From assembly GCA_003416985.1 (NCBI GenBank), contig QVIN01000003.1, positions 1-64,000 on the forward strand: a stretch of 64,000 nt of DNA, in the 5' to 3' direction. Below the pieces are notes generated by a model. That model was not told the origin of the DNA, did no database searches, and worked only from the letters and a program-made list of their open reading frames with translations. Position numbers and translations under genes: made by a program. Every line of letters begins with the position of its first letter. Position 1 is the first letter of the stretch. The stretch is from Duganella sp. BJB480 (GTDB taxonomy: Bacteria; Pseudomonadota; Gammaproteobacteria; Burkholderiales; Burkholderiaceae_D). Below are positions 44,461 through 52,252 of this stretch, one piece after another.

Positions 44461-46383
44461 TTACGCATCTTTCTTCATCGAGTAATCTTCATCGGAACCT
44501 GGCACGGTGTTGCCGACCGGGTCTTTGTCATGCAGGCCCACCGTGGTGGGAATCGGCGACGGCAGCGCGAAGGTGGTCGCGCCCTTCTCCGCTTCGCACA
44601 CGCTGTTGCGGAACATGGCGAACAGTTCGCGGCCCATGCCCACGCCGTTCGGCGTCAAGTCGGCCGTGGCCAGCGAGCGCGAATGCCACACGCTCGATTC
44701 GACCAGCGCTTCCAGCGTGCCGGTACGGGCGCAGACGCGGATGATATCGCCATCACGTACCAGGCCCAGCGGACCGCCGGCCAGGATCTCAGGCGACACG
44801 TGGATCGCCGCCGGCACCTTGCCCGACGCGCCCGACATGCGGCCGTCGGTGACCAGCGCCACGTGGCGGCCGGCGTCCTGCAGGTTGGCCAGCGCCGGCG
44901 TCAACGCGTGCAGTTCCGGCATGCCGTTGGCGCGCGGGCCCTGGAAGCGCAGCACGGCGACGAAGTCGCGATCAAGCTGGCCGGCCTTGTAGGCGTCCAT
45001 GAAGTCTTCCTGCGAATTGAAGGTCAGCGCCGGCGCTTCCACCGTCTGATGCTCAGGCTTGACGGCCGATACCTTCATCACGGCGCGGCCCAGGTTACCC
45101 TGTACCAGCACGGTGCCGCCGTCCGGCGAGAACGGCGCGGTGATCTTGCGCAGCACCGCTTCGTCGCCCGACTCGGTCGGCGAGTCCTTCCAGACCACGC
45201 CCTTGCCACCCTCGCCCAGGAACGGCTCCGCGCAATGCGCGCGTAGGCCCTTGCCCAGGATGGTGGTGACGTCGTCGTGCAGCAGGCCGCCGTCCAGCAG
45301 TTCGCGGATGACGAAGCCGGTGCCGCCGGCGGCGTGGAAGTGGTTCACGTCGGCGTTGCCGTTCGGGTAAATACGCGTCAGCAGCGGCACCACTTTCGAC
45401 AGCTCGTCGAAGTCGTTCCAGTCGATGACGATGCCGGCCGCCTTGGCGATGGCCACCAGGTGCAGCGTGTGGTTGGTCGAGCCGCCCGTGGTCAGCAGCG
45501 CGACGATGGCGTTGACGATGGACTTCTCGTCGACCACGTGGCCGACCGGCAGGTACTCCTTCGATTGCGCGGTGATGACGGCGGCGCGGCGCGCGGCGGC
45601 CTTGGTCAGCTCGTCGCGCAGCGGCGTGTTCGGAGTGATGAAGGCGGCGCCCGGCAGGTGCAGGCCCATCACTTCCATCAGCATCTGGTTGCTGTTGGCG
45701 GTGCCGTAGAAGGTGCAGGTGCCTGCGCTGTGGTAGGACTGCGATTCGCCTTCCAGCAGTTCGGCGCGGCCGACCTTGCCCTGCGCGTACAGCTGGCGGA
45801 TCTTGGCTTTTTCGGAGTTCGACAGGCCGGTGGTCATCGGGCCGGCCGGCACGAACACCGCGGGCAAATGGCCAAAGTGCAGCGCACCGATCAGCAGGCC
45901 GGGTACAATCTTGTCGCACACGCCCAGGTAGACGGCGGAGTCGAACATATTGTGCGACAGCGCGACGGCGGTGGCCATGGCGATGGCGTCGCGCGAGAAC
46001 AGCGACAGCTCCATGCCCGGCTGGCCTTGCGTGACGCCGTCGCACATGGCGGGCGTGCCGCCGGCAAACTGGGCGACCGCGCCGACATCGCGCACCGCGT
46101 CCTTGATCAGCGCCGGGAAGCCTTCGAACGGCTGGTGCGCCGACAGCATGTCGTTGTAGGCCGAGACGATCGCCACCGATGGCTTCTTGAGTTCCTTGAG
46201 CGACAGCTTGTCGTTGGCGGGGAAGGCGGCGAAGCCGTGCGCCAGGTTGGTACAAGCGAGCGCGCCGCGCTGGACGCCTTTGACGCGGGCCGCCTCAAGA
46301 TGGGCCAAATACGCGCCGCGCGACGGCTTGCTGCGCTGGATGATGCGTGCGGTGACGGTTTCTAGGACTGGATGCAACGCCAT
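44461..46383 (-). CDS. edd: Phosphogluconate dehydratase
   Basis: 640 residues, slightly longer than the usual 600-610 because of the C-terminal tail. It dehydrates 6-phosphogluconate to KDPG and carries an iron-sulfur cluster. Visible elements are [12 protein letters not shown] near residue 75, [13 protein letters not shown] near 107 (cluster cysteine), [13 protein letters not shown] near 222 and [11 protein letters not shown] near 520. AAGGAAC precedes the ATG. It is the first gene of edd-eda; an AT-rich palindrome lies 27 bases upstream. Confidence 0.96.
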   Translation of the reverse strand: MALHPVLETVTARIIQRSKPSRGAYLAHLEAARVKGVQRGALACTNLAHGFAAFPANDKLSLKELKKPSVAIVSAYNDMLSAHQPFEGFPALIKDAVRDVGAVAQFAGGTPAMCDGVTQGQPGMELSLFSRDAIAMATAVALSHNMFDSAVYLGVCDKIVPGLLIGALHFGHLPAVFVPAGPMTTGLSNSEKAKIRQLYAQGKVGRAELLEGESQSYHSAGTCTFYGTANSNQMLMEVMGLHLPGAAFITPNTPLRDELTKAAARRAAVITAQSKEYLPVGHVVDEKSIVNAIVALLTTGGSTNHTLHLVAIAKAAGIVIDWNDFDELSKVVPLLTRIYPNGNADVNHFHAAGGTGFVIRELLDGGLLHDDVTTILGKGLRAHCAEPFLGEGGKGVVWKDSPTESGDEAVLRKITAPFSPDGGTVLVQGNLGRAVMKVSAVKPEHQTVEAPALTFNSQEDFMDAYKAGQLDRDFVAVLRFQGPRANGMPELHALTPALANLQDAGRHVALVTDGRMSGASGKVPAAIHVSPEILAGGPLGLVRDGDIIRVCARTGTLEALVESSVWHSRSLATADLTPNGVGMGRELFAMFRNSVCEAEKGATTFALPSPIPTTVGLHDKDPVGNTVPGSDEDYSMKKDA

Positions 46384-46400
46384 GATCGTTCCTTATGAAT

Positions 46401-46436
46401 GAATTCCGTGAAATTTTACTACAAAATTTCGAATTC
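46401..46436 (-). promoter_or_regulatory. Probable HexR operator upstream of edd
   Basis: GAAATTTT-ACTAC-AAAATTTC (46410-46430) is a perfect inverted repeat with a five-base centre. It contains TGTAGTAAA on the minus strand, the same word seen upstream of zwf. GAATTC flanks both sides. It overlaps the expected edd promoter/leader. Confidence 0.65.
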
Positions 46437-46520
46437 AGCCTACTTTTATTATCCGGTCGTCGTCCGATATGCATGTCCGCCCGGCCTACCCAGCCCGGAA
46501 ACGATAGTTTTCACGGAACC

Positions 46521-46534
46521 GTAGTGAATTTACC
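46521..46534 (+). promoter_or_regulatory. Probable HexR operator upstream of pgi
   Basis: GTAGTGAATTTACC resembles the GTAGTAAATTTAC motif before zwf with one internal change. It lies about 60 bases upstream of the pgi start. Confidence 0.5.
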
Positions 46535-46592
46535 GGATTTTCCTGTATCATTCATGCATCCCCTCCCTCAGACTTAACGACGCCCAACGATT

Positions 46593-48242
46593 ATGCGCCA
46601 GCCAGCACTGACCACCACTTCCAGCTTCCAAGCCCTTGAATCCCACGCCGCCGACGCGAAGAACTGGCAATTGCGCCAGCTGTTCGCCGCCGACGCGCAG
46701 CGCTTCCCCAAACTGACGGTGGATGCGGCCGGCCTGTTCCTCGATTATTCGAAGAACCGCCTGGACGCCACCACCATCGGCCTGCTGCTGGACCTGGCCC
46801 GCGAACGCGGCGTGGAGCGCCAGCGCGACGCCATGCTGAACGGCGAGAAGATCAATCTTACCGAACATCGCGCGGTGCTGCACACGGCCCTGCGTATGCC
46901 GCGCGGCAAGGCGCTGACCGTTGACGGCCAGGACATCGCGCACGACGTGCACGCGGTGCTGGACCAGATCAAGGCCTTCACCGACCGCGTACGCAGCGGC
47001 GCGTGGCTGGGCCACACCGGCAAGCCGATCACCGACGTCGTCAACATCGGCATCGGCGGCTCGGACCTGGGCCCGAAGATGGCCGTGCTGGCGCTGCGCT
47101 CGTACGCGCATCCGCGCCTGAAGATGCACTTCGTCTCCAACGTCGACGGCCATGACATGGACGCCGCGCTGGCGCAGGTCAATCCCGAGACCACGCTGTT
47201 CATCATCGCCTCCAAGACCTTCGTCACCGCCGAGACCATGCTCAACGCCGGCACCGCCCGCAACTGGTTCCTGCAGACCGCCAAGGAGGAGGACCTGGCG
47301 CGCCACTTCGTCGCCGTCTCCACCAACATCGAAGCCGTGAAGGCCTTCGGCATCGACCCGGCCAACATGTTCCCGTTCTGGGACTGGGTCGGCGGCCGCT
47401 ACTCGGTGTGGTCGGCGATCGGCCTGGCGGTGGCGCTGGCGGTGGGCTTCGGCTACTTCAGCGCCTTCCTCGGCGGCGCGCACGCGATGGATGAACACTT
47501 CCGCGAAGCGCCGCTGGAGCAGAACATGCCGGTGCTGCTGGCGATGGTCGGCTTCTGGAACCGCCAGTTCCTGGGTGCTGGCTCGCTGTCGATCGCGCCG
47601 TACCACCAGGACCTGAGCCGCTTCCCGGCCTACCTACAACAGCTGGACATGGAGAGCAACGGCAAGCGCGTCACGCGCGGCGGCGCCGAAGTCGACACGC
47701 CGACCTGCCCGGTGGTATGGGGCGAATGCGGCACCAACGCGCAACACGCCTACTTCCAGCTGCTCCATCAAGGCACCGACGTCACGCCGATCGACTTCAT
47801 CGCCGCGCTGCGCGCCACGCACGACCTGGCGGGACATCACGATTCGCTGCTGGCCAACTGCTTCGCGCAATCGGAAGCCTTCATGACCGGCAAGACCGCC
47901 GCCGAAGTGCGCGCCGACCTCACCGCGCAAAAACTGAGCGAGGCCGAGATCGACGAACTGGTGCCGCACAAGACCTTCCCCGGCAACCGTCCGTCCAACA
48001 CCATCCTGATGGACCAGCTGACGCCGTCCACGCTGGGCGCGCTGATCGCGCTGTACGAGCACAAGACCTTTGTGCAGGGCGTGATCTGGGACGTCAACAG
48101 CTTCGACCAGTGGGGTGTGGAGCTGGGCAAGGTCCTCGCCAAGAACATCCACGCCGAGCTGACCGGCGACATCAAACCGGAACGCCACGACAGCTCCACC
48201 AATGGCCTGATCATCATGGCCAAGGCCGCACAACACATCTAA
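46593..48242 (+). CDS. pgi: Glucose-6-phosphate isomerase
   Basis: 549 residues, same length class as E. coli Pgi. It interconverts glucose-6-phosphate and fructose-6-phosphate. Signatures include G-I-G-G-S-D-L-G-P near residue 153, V-S-N-V-D-G-H-D near 185, the glutamate region near F-W-D-W-V-G-G-R-Y-S near 262 and the C-terminal D-Q-W-G-V-E-L-G-K near 505. It is followed by the SMP-30 gene four bases after its stop. A HexR-like site upstream suggests coregulation with edd and zwf. Confidence 0.97.
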   Translation: MRQPALTTTSSFQALESHAADAKNWQLRQLFAADAQRFPKLTVDAAGLFLDYSKNRLDATTIGLLLDLARERGVERQRDAMLNGEKINLTEHRAVLHTALRMPRGKALTVDGQDIAHDVHAVLDQIKAFTDRVRSGAWLGHTGKPITDVVNIGIGGSDLGPKMAVLALRSYAHPRLKMHFVSNVDGHDMDAALAQVNPETTLFIIASKTFVTAETMLNAGTARNWFLQTAKEEDLARHFVAVSTNIEAVKAFGIDPANMFPFWDWVGGRYSVWSAIGLAVALAVGFGYFSAFLGGAHAMDEHFREAPLEQNMPVLLAMVGFWNRQFLGAGSLSIAPYHQDLSRFPAYLQQLDMESNGKRVTRGGAEVDTPTCPVVWGECGTNAQHAYFQLLHQGTDVTPIDFIAALRATHDLAGHHDSLLANCFAQSEAFMTGKTAAEVRADLTAQKLSEAEIDELVPHKTFPGNRPSNTILMDQLTPSTLGALIALYEHKTFVQGVIWDVNSFDQWGVELGKVLAKNIHAELTGDIKPERHDSSTNGLIIMAKAAQHI

Positions 48243-48246
48243 GACC

Positions 48247-49143
48247 ATGAGCACACCACACATCGAAGTCGCCTACGACGCCGTCATGCAAACCGGCGAG
48301 TGCCCGCTGTGGCACGCGCAGGAGCAGGCGCTGTACTGGGTCGACATCCCCGCCTTCACCGTGCACCGCCTCGACCCGGCCAGCGGCGCGCACCGTTCGT
48401 GGAAGCTCTCCAGCGAGCCGGCCACGCTGGCCGTCAGCGACCAGGGCGGCCTGGTGGTCGCCATGCGCAGCGGCTTCGCGCACCTGGACACCGGCAGCGA
48501 CGAGGTGCGCCTGACCGAGATCGCCGCCGCGCCCTACGACACCGCCATCACCCGCTTCAACGACGGCCACGTCGACGGCGCCGGACGCTTCTGGGTCGGC
48601 ACCATCTACGAGCCGCGCGACAAGCCGGCCGCCGAGATGTTCGTGCTGGAGCAAGGCACGATCCGCAAGGCTTGGTCGGGCGGCATGACCAACTCGAACG
48701 GCTTGGGTTTCAGTCCGGACTACAGCGCCATGTACCACGCCGACACCAGCGCCCACCGCGTCACCAAATTGGACTTCGACGTCGCCAGCGGCAAGGTGTC
48801 CAACCAGCGCCTGCTGCACCAGTTCTCGATGGACAAGGAGCACAACTACGGCGGCCGCCCCGACGGCGCGGCGGTCGACAGCGAAGGCAACTACTGGGTC
48901 GCGATGTTCGAAGGCGCGCGCATCGCTAAGCTGTCGCCCACCGGCGAGTTGATCGGCGAAATCGCGCTGCCGGTGCGCTGCCCGACCATGATGGCCTTCG
49001 GCGGCGCCGACCTGCGCACGCTGTACGTCACCAGCGCGGGCGCACGGCCGGCGCCGGAACTGGCGCAGTACCCGCTCAGCGGCAAGCTGCTGTCCCTCCG
49101 CGTCGACGTGGCCGGCCGCACGGAGCCGGCCTATATCGAATAA
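48247..49143 (+). CDS. SMP-30/gluconolactonase family lactonase
   Basis: 298 residues, six-bladed beta-propeller of the SMP-30/regucalcin/gluconolactonase group. Metal ligands expected in the family are visible: E in G-E-C-P-L-W near residue 17, N in R-F-N-D-G-H-V-D near 103, N in S-N-G-L-G-F-S near 155 and D in R-P-D-G-A-A-V-D near 205. There is no signal peptide, so it is cytoplasmic. It lies four bases behind pgi and just upstream of zwf, exactly where a 6-phosphogluconolactonase would be expected. No pgl/devB is in the cluster, so it may open the lactone made by Zwf. Confidence 0.88.
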   Translation: MSTPHIEVAYDAVMQTGECPLWHAQEQALYWVDIPAFTVHRLDPASGAHRSWKLSSEPATLAVSDQGGLVVAMRSGFAHLDTGSDEVRLTEIAAAPYDTAITRFNDGHVDGAGRFWVGTIYEPRDKPAAEMFVLEQGTIRKAWSGGMTNSNGLGFSPDYSAMYHADTSAHRVTKLDFDVASGKVSNQRLLHQFSMDKEHNYGGRPDGAAVDSEGNYWVAMFEGARIAKLSPTGELIGEIALPVRCPTMMAFGGADLRTLYVTSAGARPAPELAQYPLSGKLLSLRVDVAGRTEPAYIE

Positions 49144-49167
49144 ACTATATGTTGCATCCGCAGCATT

Positions 49168-49214
49168 TGTAGTAAATTTTCTTGCAATACGCTAAATCGT
49201 GTAGTAAATTTACA
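49168..49214 (+). promoter_or_regulatory. Two probable HexR operators upstream of zwf
   Basis: TGTAGTAAATTTT (49168-49180) and TGTAGTAAATTTACA (49200-49214) share their first 12 bases and lie 32 bases apart. The second contains the perfect palindrome GTAAATTTAC. Both are within 90 bases of the zwf start. Confidence 0.65.
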
Positions 49215-49255
49215 GTTACATCCCTCTTTCAGCACTCTACATACTGCGAATAATT

Positions 49256-50728
49256 ATGGCTCTTACCGATTTTGACCTGGTTCTGTTTGGCGGCAGCGGC
49301 GATCTGGCGATGCGCAAATTGCTGCCCGCGATGTACGCCCGCGATGTCGCCAATGACTTGCCCGCCACCGCCCGCATCATCTGCGTCGGCCGCGCGGACG
49401 CCAGCCAGCAGGACTTCCTGCACACCGTCGAGACCACGTCCAAACCGCATATCAAGTCGCCGGCCGTCACGCCGGCCGCCTGGGCCAAGTTCACCGCGCG
49501 CATCGTCTACGTGTCGCTCAACGCCACCGACTCCGACAGCTACAAGTCGCTGGTCGAGGCGCTGCGCAAGGACGACGCCATCACCAAGGTCTACTACCTG
49601 GCCACGCCACCGGCGATCTTCTCGCAGATCTGCGAGAACCTCAAGGCCAACGGCCTGGTGACCAAGAACTCGCGCGTGGTGCTGGAAAAGCCGCTGGGCC
49701 GCGACCTGGCCTCGGCCAAGCAGATCAACGCCGAAGTGGGCCAGGTGTTCGAGGAATCGCAGATCTACCGTATCGACCACTACCTGGGCAAGGAGACCGT
49801 GCAGAACCTGCTGGCCCTGCGTTTCGGTAACATCCTGTTCGAACCGCTGTGGCGCCGCGAGTGGATCTCCGACGTGCAGATCACCATCGCCGAGAAGCTC
49901 GGCGTGGGCAACCGCATGGGCTACTACGACACCTCGGGCGCGCTGCGCGACATGCTGCAAAACCACCTGCTGCAGCTGCTGTGCATCGTGGCCATGGAGC
50001 CGCCGACCTCGATCGCGCCGGACGCCGTGCGCGACGCCAAGCTGCAGGTGCTGCGTTCGCTGAAAAAATTCACGCCGACCACGCTGGCGCAGAACATCGT
50101 GCGCGGCCAGTACCGCGCCGGCCACGTGGACGGCAAGGCCGTGCCGAGCTACCGCGACGAGCCGGATGCACCGGAACATTCGCGCACCGAGACCTTTGTC
50201 GCGATGAAGGCGGAAATCGATACGTGGCGCTGGGCCGGCGTGCCGTTCTACCTGCGCACCGGCAAGCGCATGGCCGACGGCCTGGCCGAGATCGTGGTGC
50301 GATTCAAGCAGATCCCGCATTCGATCTTCGCGCAGCCGACCAACAGCTTCCAGCCCAATTCGCTGGTGATCCGCCTGCAGCCGGACGAAGGCCTGCGCAT
50401 GAACCTGATGGCCAAGACGCCGGGCGACGGTATGCGCCTGAAGCAGGCCGAGCTGGAACTGGACTTCCGCGAATCGTTCAAATCGCCGCGCATGGACGCC
50501 TACGAGCGCCTGCTGCTCGACGTGCTGCGCGGCCAGCTGACGCTGTTCATGCGCGGCGACGAGCTGGAAGCGGCGTGGGAATGGGTCGAGCCTATCCTGA
50601 ACAACTGGGAGGCCGACGACAGCTTCCCGATTCCATACGCCTCCGGCACCTGGGGCCCGGCCGCCGCGTCGGCGCTGATCGGCCGCGACGGCCTGCAATG
50701 GCGCGAAGAAGCCTTACCGGAAGACTAA
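49256..50728 (+). CDS. zwf: Glucose-6-phosphate 1-dehydrogenase
   Basis: 490 residues, normal length. It oxidises glucose-6-phosphate to 6-phosphogluconolactone with NADP or NAD. The nucleotide-binding G-G-S-G-D-L-A near residue 12 and the active-site R-I-D-H-Y-L-G-K-E-T-V-Q-N near residue 173 are clear, and E-K-P-L-G-R-D-L lies near 143. It is six bases upstream of hexR and forms a zwf-hexR unit. Paired HexR-like operators precede it. Confidence 0.97.
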   Translation: MALTDFDLVLFGGSGDLAMRKLLPAMYARDVANDLPATARIICVGRADASQQDFLHTVETTSKPHIKSPAVTPAAWAKFTARIVYVSLNATDSDSYKSLVEALRKDDAITKVYYLATPPAIFSQICENLKANGLVTKNSRVVLEKPLGRDLASAKQINAEVGQVFEESQIYRIDHYLGKETVQNLLALRFGNILFEPLWRREWISDVQITIAEKLGVGNRMGYYDTSGALRDMLQNHLLQLLCIVAMEPPTSIAPDAVRDAKLQVLRSLKKFTPTTLAQNIVRGQYRAGHVDGKAVPSYRDEPDAPEHSRTETFVAMKAEIDTWRWAGVPFYLRTGKRMADGLAEIVVRFKQIPHSIFAQPTNSFQPNSLVIRLQPDEGLRMNLMAKTPGDGMRLKQAELELDFRESFKSPRMDAYERLLLDVLRGQLTLFMRGDELEAAWEWVEPILNNWEADDSFPIPYASGTWGPAAASALIGRDGLQWREEALPED

Positions 50729-50734
50729 CCAGCG

Positions 50735-51589
50735 ATGCTTTTAGATTCCATCCGCACCCAGCTCGACTCGCTCTCCAAATCGGAGCGCAAGGTCGCGCTG
50801 GCCGTGCTTGATCATCCGGGCCAGACGGTCAGCCAGAACATCACGGCGCTCGCCAAGAGCGCGCAGGTGTCCGAGCCGACCGTGGTGCGTTTCTGCCGCA
50901 CGCTGGGTTACGACGGCTGGCACGAGTTCAAGCTCAAGCTGGCGCAAGGCCTGGCGCTGGCCCTGCCCGGCCTGAACGAACAGCCGACCCAGGACGACCT
51001 CGCGGCCGACCTGGTCAACAAGATCTGCAGCCGCTCGATCAACACCCTGCTGGACCTGCGCAACAACCTCGACCCCGAGGCGATCCAGAAGGCGCTGGAC
51101 ATCCTGTCCAAGGCCAACAAGATCGAGTTCTACGGCCAGGGCACGTCCGGCATCGTGGCGGCGGATGCGCAGCACAAGTTCTTCCGCTCCGGTGTGCCGA
51201 CGGTGGCGTATGCCGACCCGCACATCCACAGCATCGCCGCCGCATTGCTGCGCGCGGGCGACGCGGTGGTGGCCATCTCGCAGCGCGGCAACAGCCCATC
51301 GCTGGTGCGCTCGATCAAGCTGGCGCGCCGCGGCGGCGCCGACGTGATCGTGCTGGCACCGTCGGGCACGCCGCTGGCGGACCTGGCGACGGTGCTGATT
51401 CCGATCGACCTGATCTTCAACATCGATCCGTACACGCCGATCTCGGCGCGACTGGCCTACCTGGTGGTGATCGACGTGCTGGCGGTCGGCCTGGCGCTGC
51501 AACGCGGTCCCGAGTTCCGCAAGAAAATGCAGAACGCACAGAAGGCCTTGCAGGAATTCGACCTGCAGTTCGATTCCTTCATCGGCTAA
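50735..51589 (+). CDS. hexR: HexR, RpiR-family regulator of central carbon metabolism
   Basis: 284 residues: an N-terminal HTH of the RpiR type (about 1-80, with L-A-K-S-A-Q-V-S-E-P-T-V-V-R-F-C-R) and a C-terminal SIS sugar-phosphate-binding domain (about 115-250, with F-Y-G-Q-G-T-S-G-I-V-A and S-Q-R-G-N-S-P-S-L-V-R). HexR represses zwf, edd, eda and related genes and releases DNA on binding KDPG. It sits directly behind zwf, and matching AT-rich motifs lie upstream of edd, pgi and zwf. Confidence 0.93.
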   Translation: MLLDSIRTQLDSLSKSERKVALAVLDHPGQTVSQNITALAKSAQVSEPTVVRFCRTLGYDGWHEFKLKLAQGLALALPGLNEQPTQDDLAADLVNKICSRSINTLLDLRNNLDPEAIQKALDILSKANKIEFYGQGTSGIVAADAQHKFFRSGVPTVAYADPHIHSIAAALLRAGDAVVAISQRGNSPSLVRSIKLARRGGADVIVLAPSGTPLADLATVLIPIDLIFNIDPYTPISARLAYLVVIDVLAVGLALQRGPEFRKKMQNAQKALQEFDLQFDSFIG

Positions 51590-51626
51590 GAAAAAAGCGG
51601 ACGTCCACGACGTCTGCTCTTGTGCA

Positions 51627-51651
51627 AAGCGCGGCCATCCAGGCCGCGCTT
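51627..51651 (+). terminator. Hairpins after hexR
   Basis: A perfect ten-bp stem (AAGCGCGGCC / GGCCGCGCTT) with a five-base loop lies 38 bases past the hexR stop. A weaker hairpin (AGCGGACGTC / GACGTCTGCT) precedes it. Neither has a long T-run, so termination is probable but not strong. Confidence 0.5.
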
Positions 51652-51798
51652 CACGTACGATGAACGACAGATTTGAGTCCGCAGCTGTGGTAAAAACTCT
51701 CAATCGTCGCGAACGCGAAACCTCGCTCCACAAGATATCCAAACTCCATACCCAGTTCAGCACTTTCGCAGCAGTCGCTGCGGAGAAAGGAGTCAATC

Positions 51799-52185
51799 AT
51801 GGAAATCCCCGATGAATACCAGGATATTATTCAAGGGCTATCAAAAGCCACGGATGACGAGCGCATTAGATGGACATTGGAACAATTTGGTTTGGAATTC
51901 GAAGTGGCTGGCTTCAAATTGGTTCTCAATTCAGGCAGCGATTTCGAACGGAAGGTGGGATACGTAACGTTCGCACTCACAGAAAAAAACGGCAAAATGC
52001 TGGACATCTGGCGTGTCGACGAAGGGTGTCCGGAATATGACTTCTTGTACGGCCTTTACCTGCGAGCCAGACGCAAGGCGCTCGGCATACCCCAACGGTT
52101 GGAGCGCATCAGGGCGGAACTCAGGAAATCCAACATCCTCGGCGAGGCATCACCGGTCGCGGAGAAAGTAGAAGCAACCTCCTGA
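51799..52185 (+). CDS. Conserved hypothetical protein, 128 residues
   Basis: An acidic soluble protein, visibly less GC-rich than its neighbours. It has D-D-E-R-I-R-W-T-L-E-Q-F-G-L near residue 20, strands F-K-L-V-L and V-G-Y-V-T-F-A-L-T, and a basic C-terminal helix (R-A-R-R-K-A-L-G). GGAGAAAGGAG precedes the ATG. The family is not recognised. I checked it as a candidate BlaI repressor because it lies directly before the BlaR1-like gene; it has no winged-helix pattern. The base composition hints at transfer. Confidence 0.6.
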   Translation: MEIPDEYQDIIQGLSKATDDERIRWTLEQFGLEFEVAGFKLVLNSGSDFERKVGYVTFALTEKNGKMLDIWRVDEGCPEYDFLYGLYLRARRKALGIPQRLERIRAELRKSNILGEASPVAEKVEATS

Positions 52186-52194
52186 TTGCCGTTC

Positions 52195-52239
52195 TTGACG
52201 TCCTGCGACAGATGTCACATAATGCGTGACATCTGTCGC
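52195..52239 (+). promoter_or_regulatory. Promoter with twin BlaI/CopY-type dyads in a perfect inverted repeat
   Basis: TTGACG (52195-52200) and CATAAT (52218-52223) are spaced 17 bases apart, a good sigma-70 promoter. A perfect 14-bp inverted repeat (52205-52218 and 52226-52239, seven-base centre) overlies it. Each arm is itself a GACA-NN-TGTC dyad, resembling the TACA-NN-TGTA core of BlaI/CopY operators. One dyad lies between -35 and -10 and the other just after -10, so binding would block transcription. Confidence 0.75.
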
Positions 52240-52252
52240 GTAGAGGCGTCGT

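Noticed and set aside
51799..52185. Candidate BlaI repressor upstream of the BlaR1-like gene
   Set aside because: The length fits, but there is no winged-helix pattern or BlaI signature, and the residue pattern is unlike the family.
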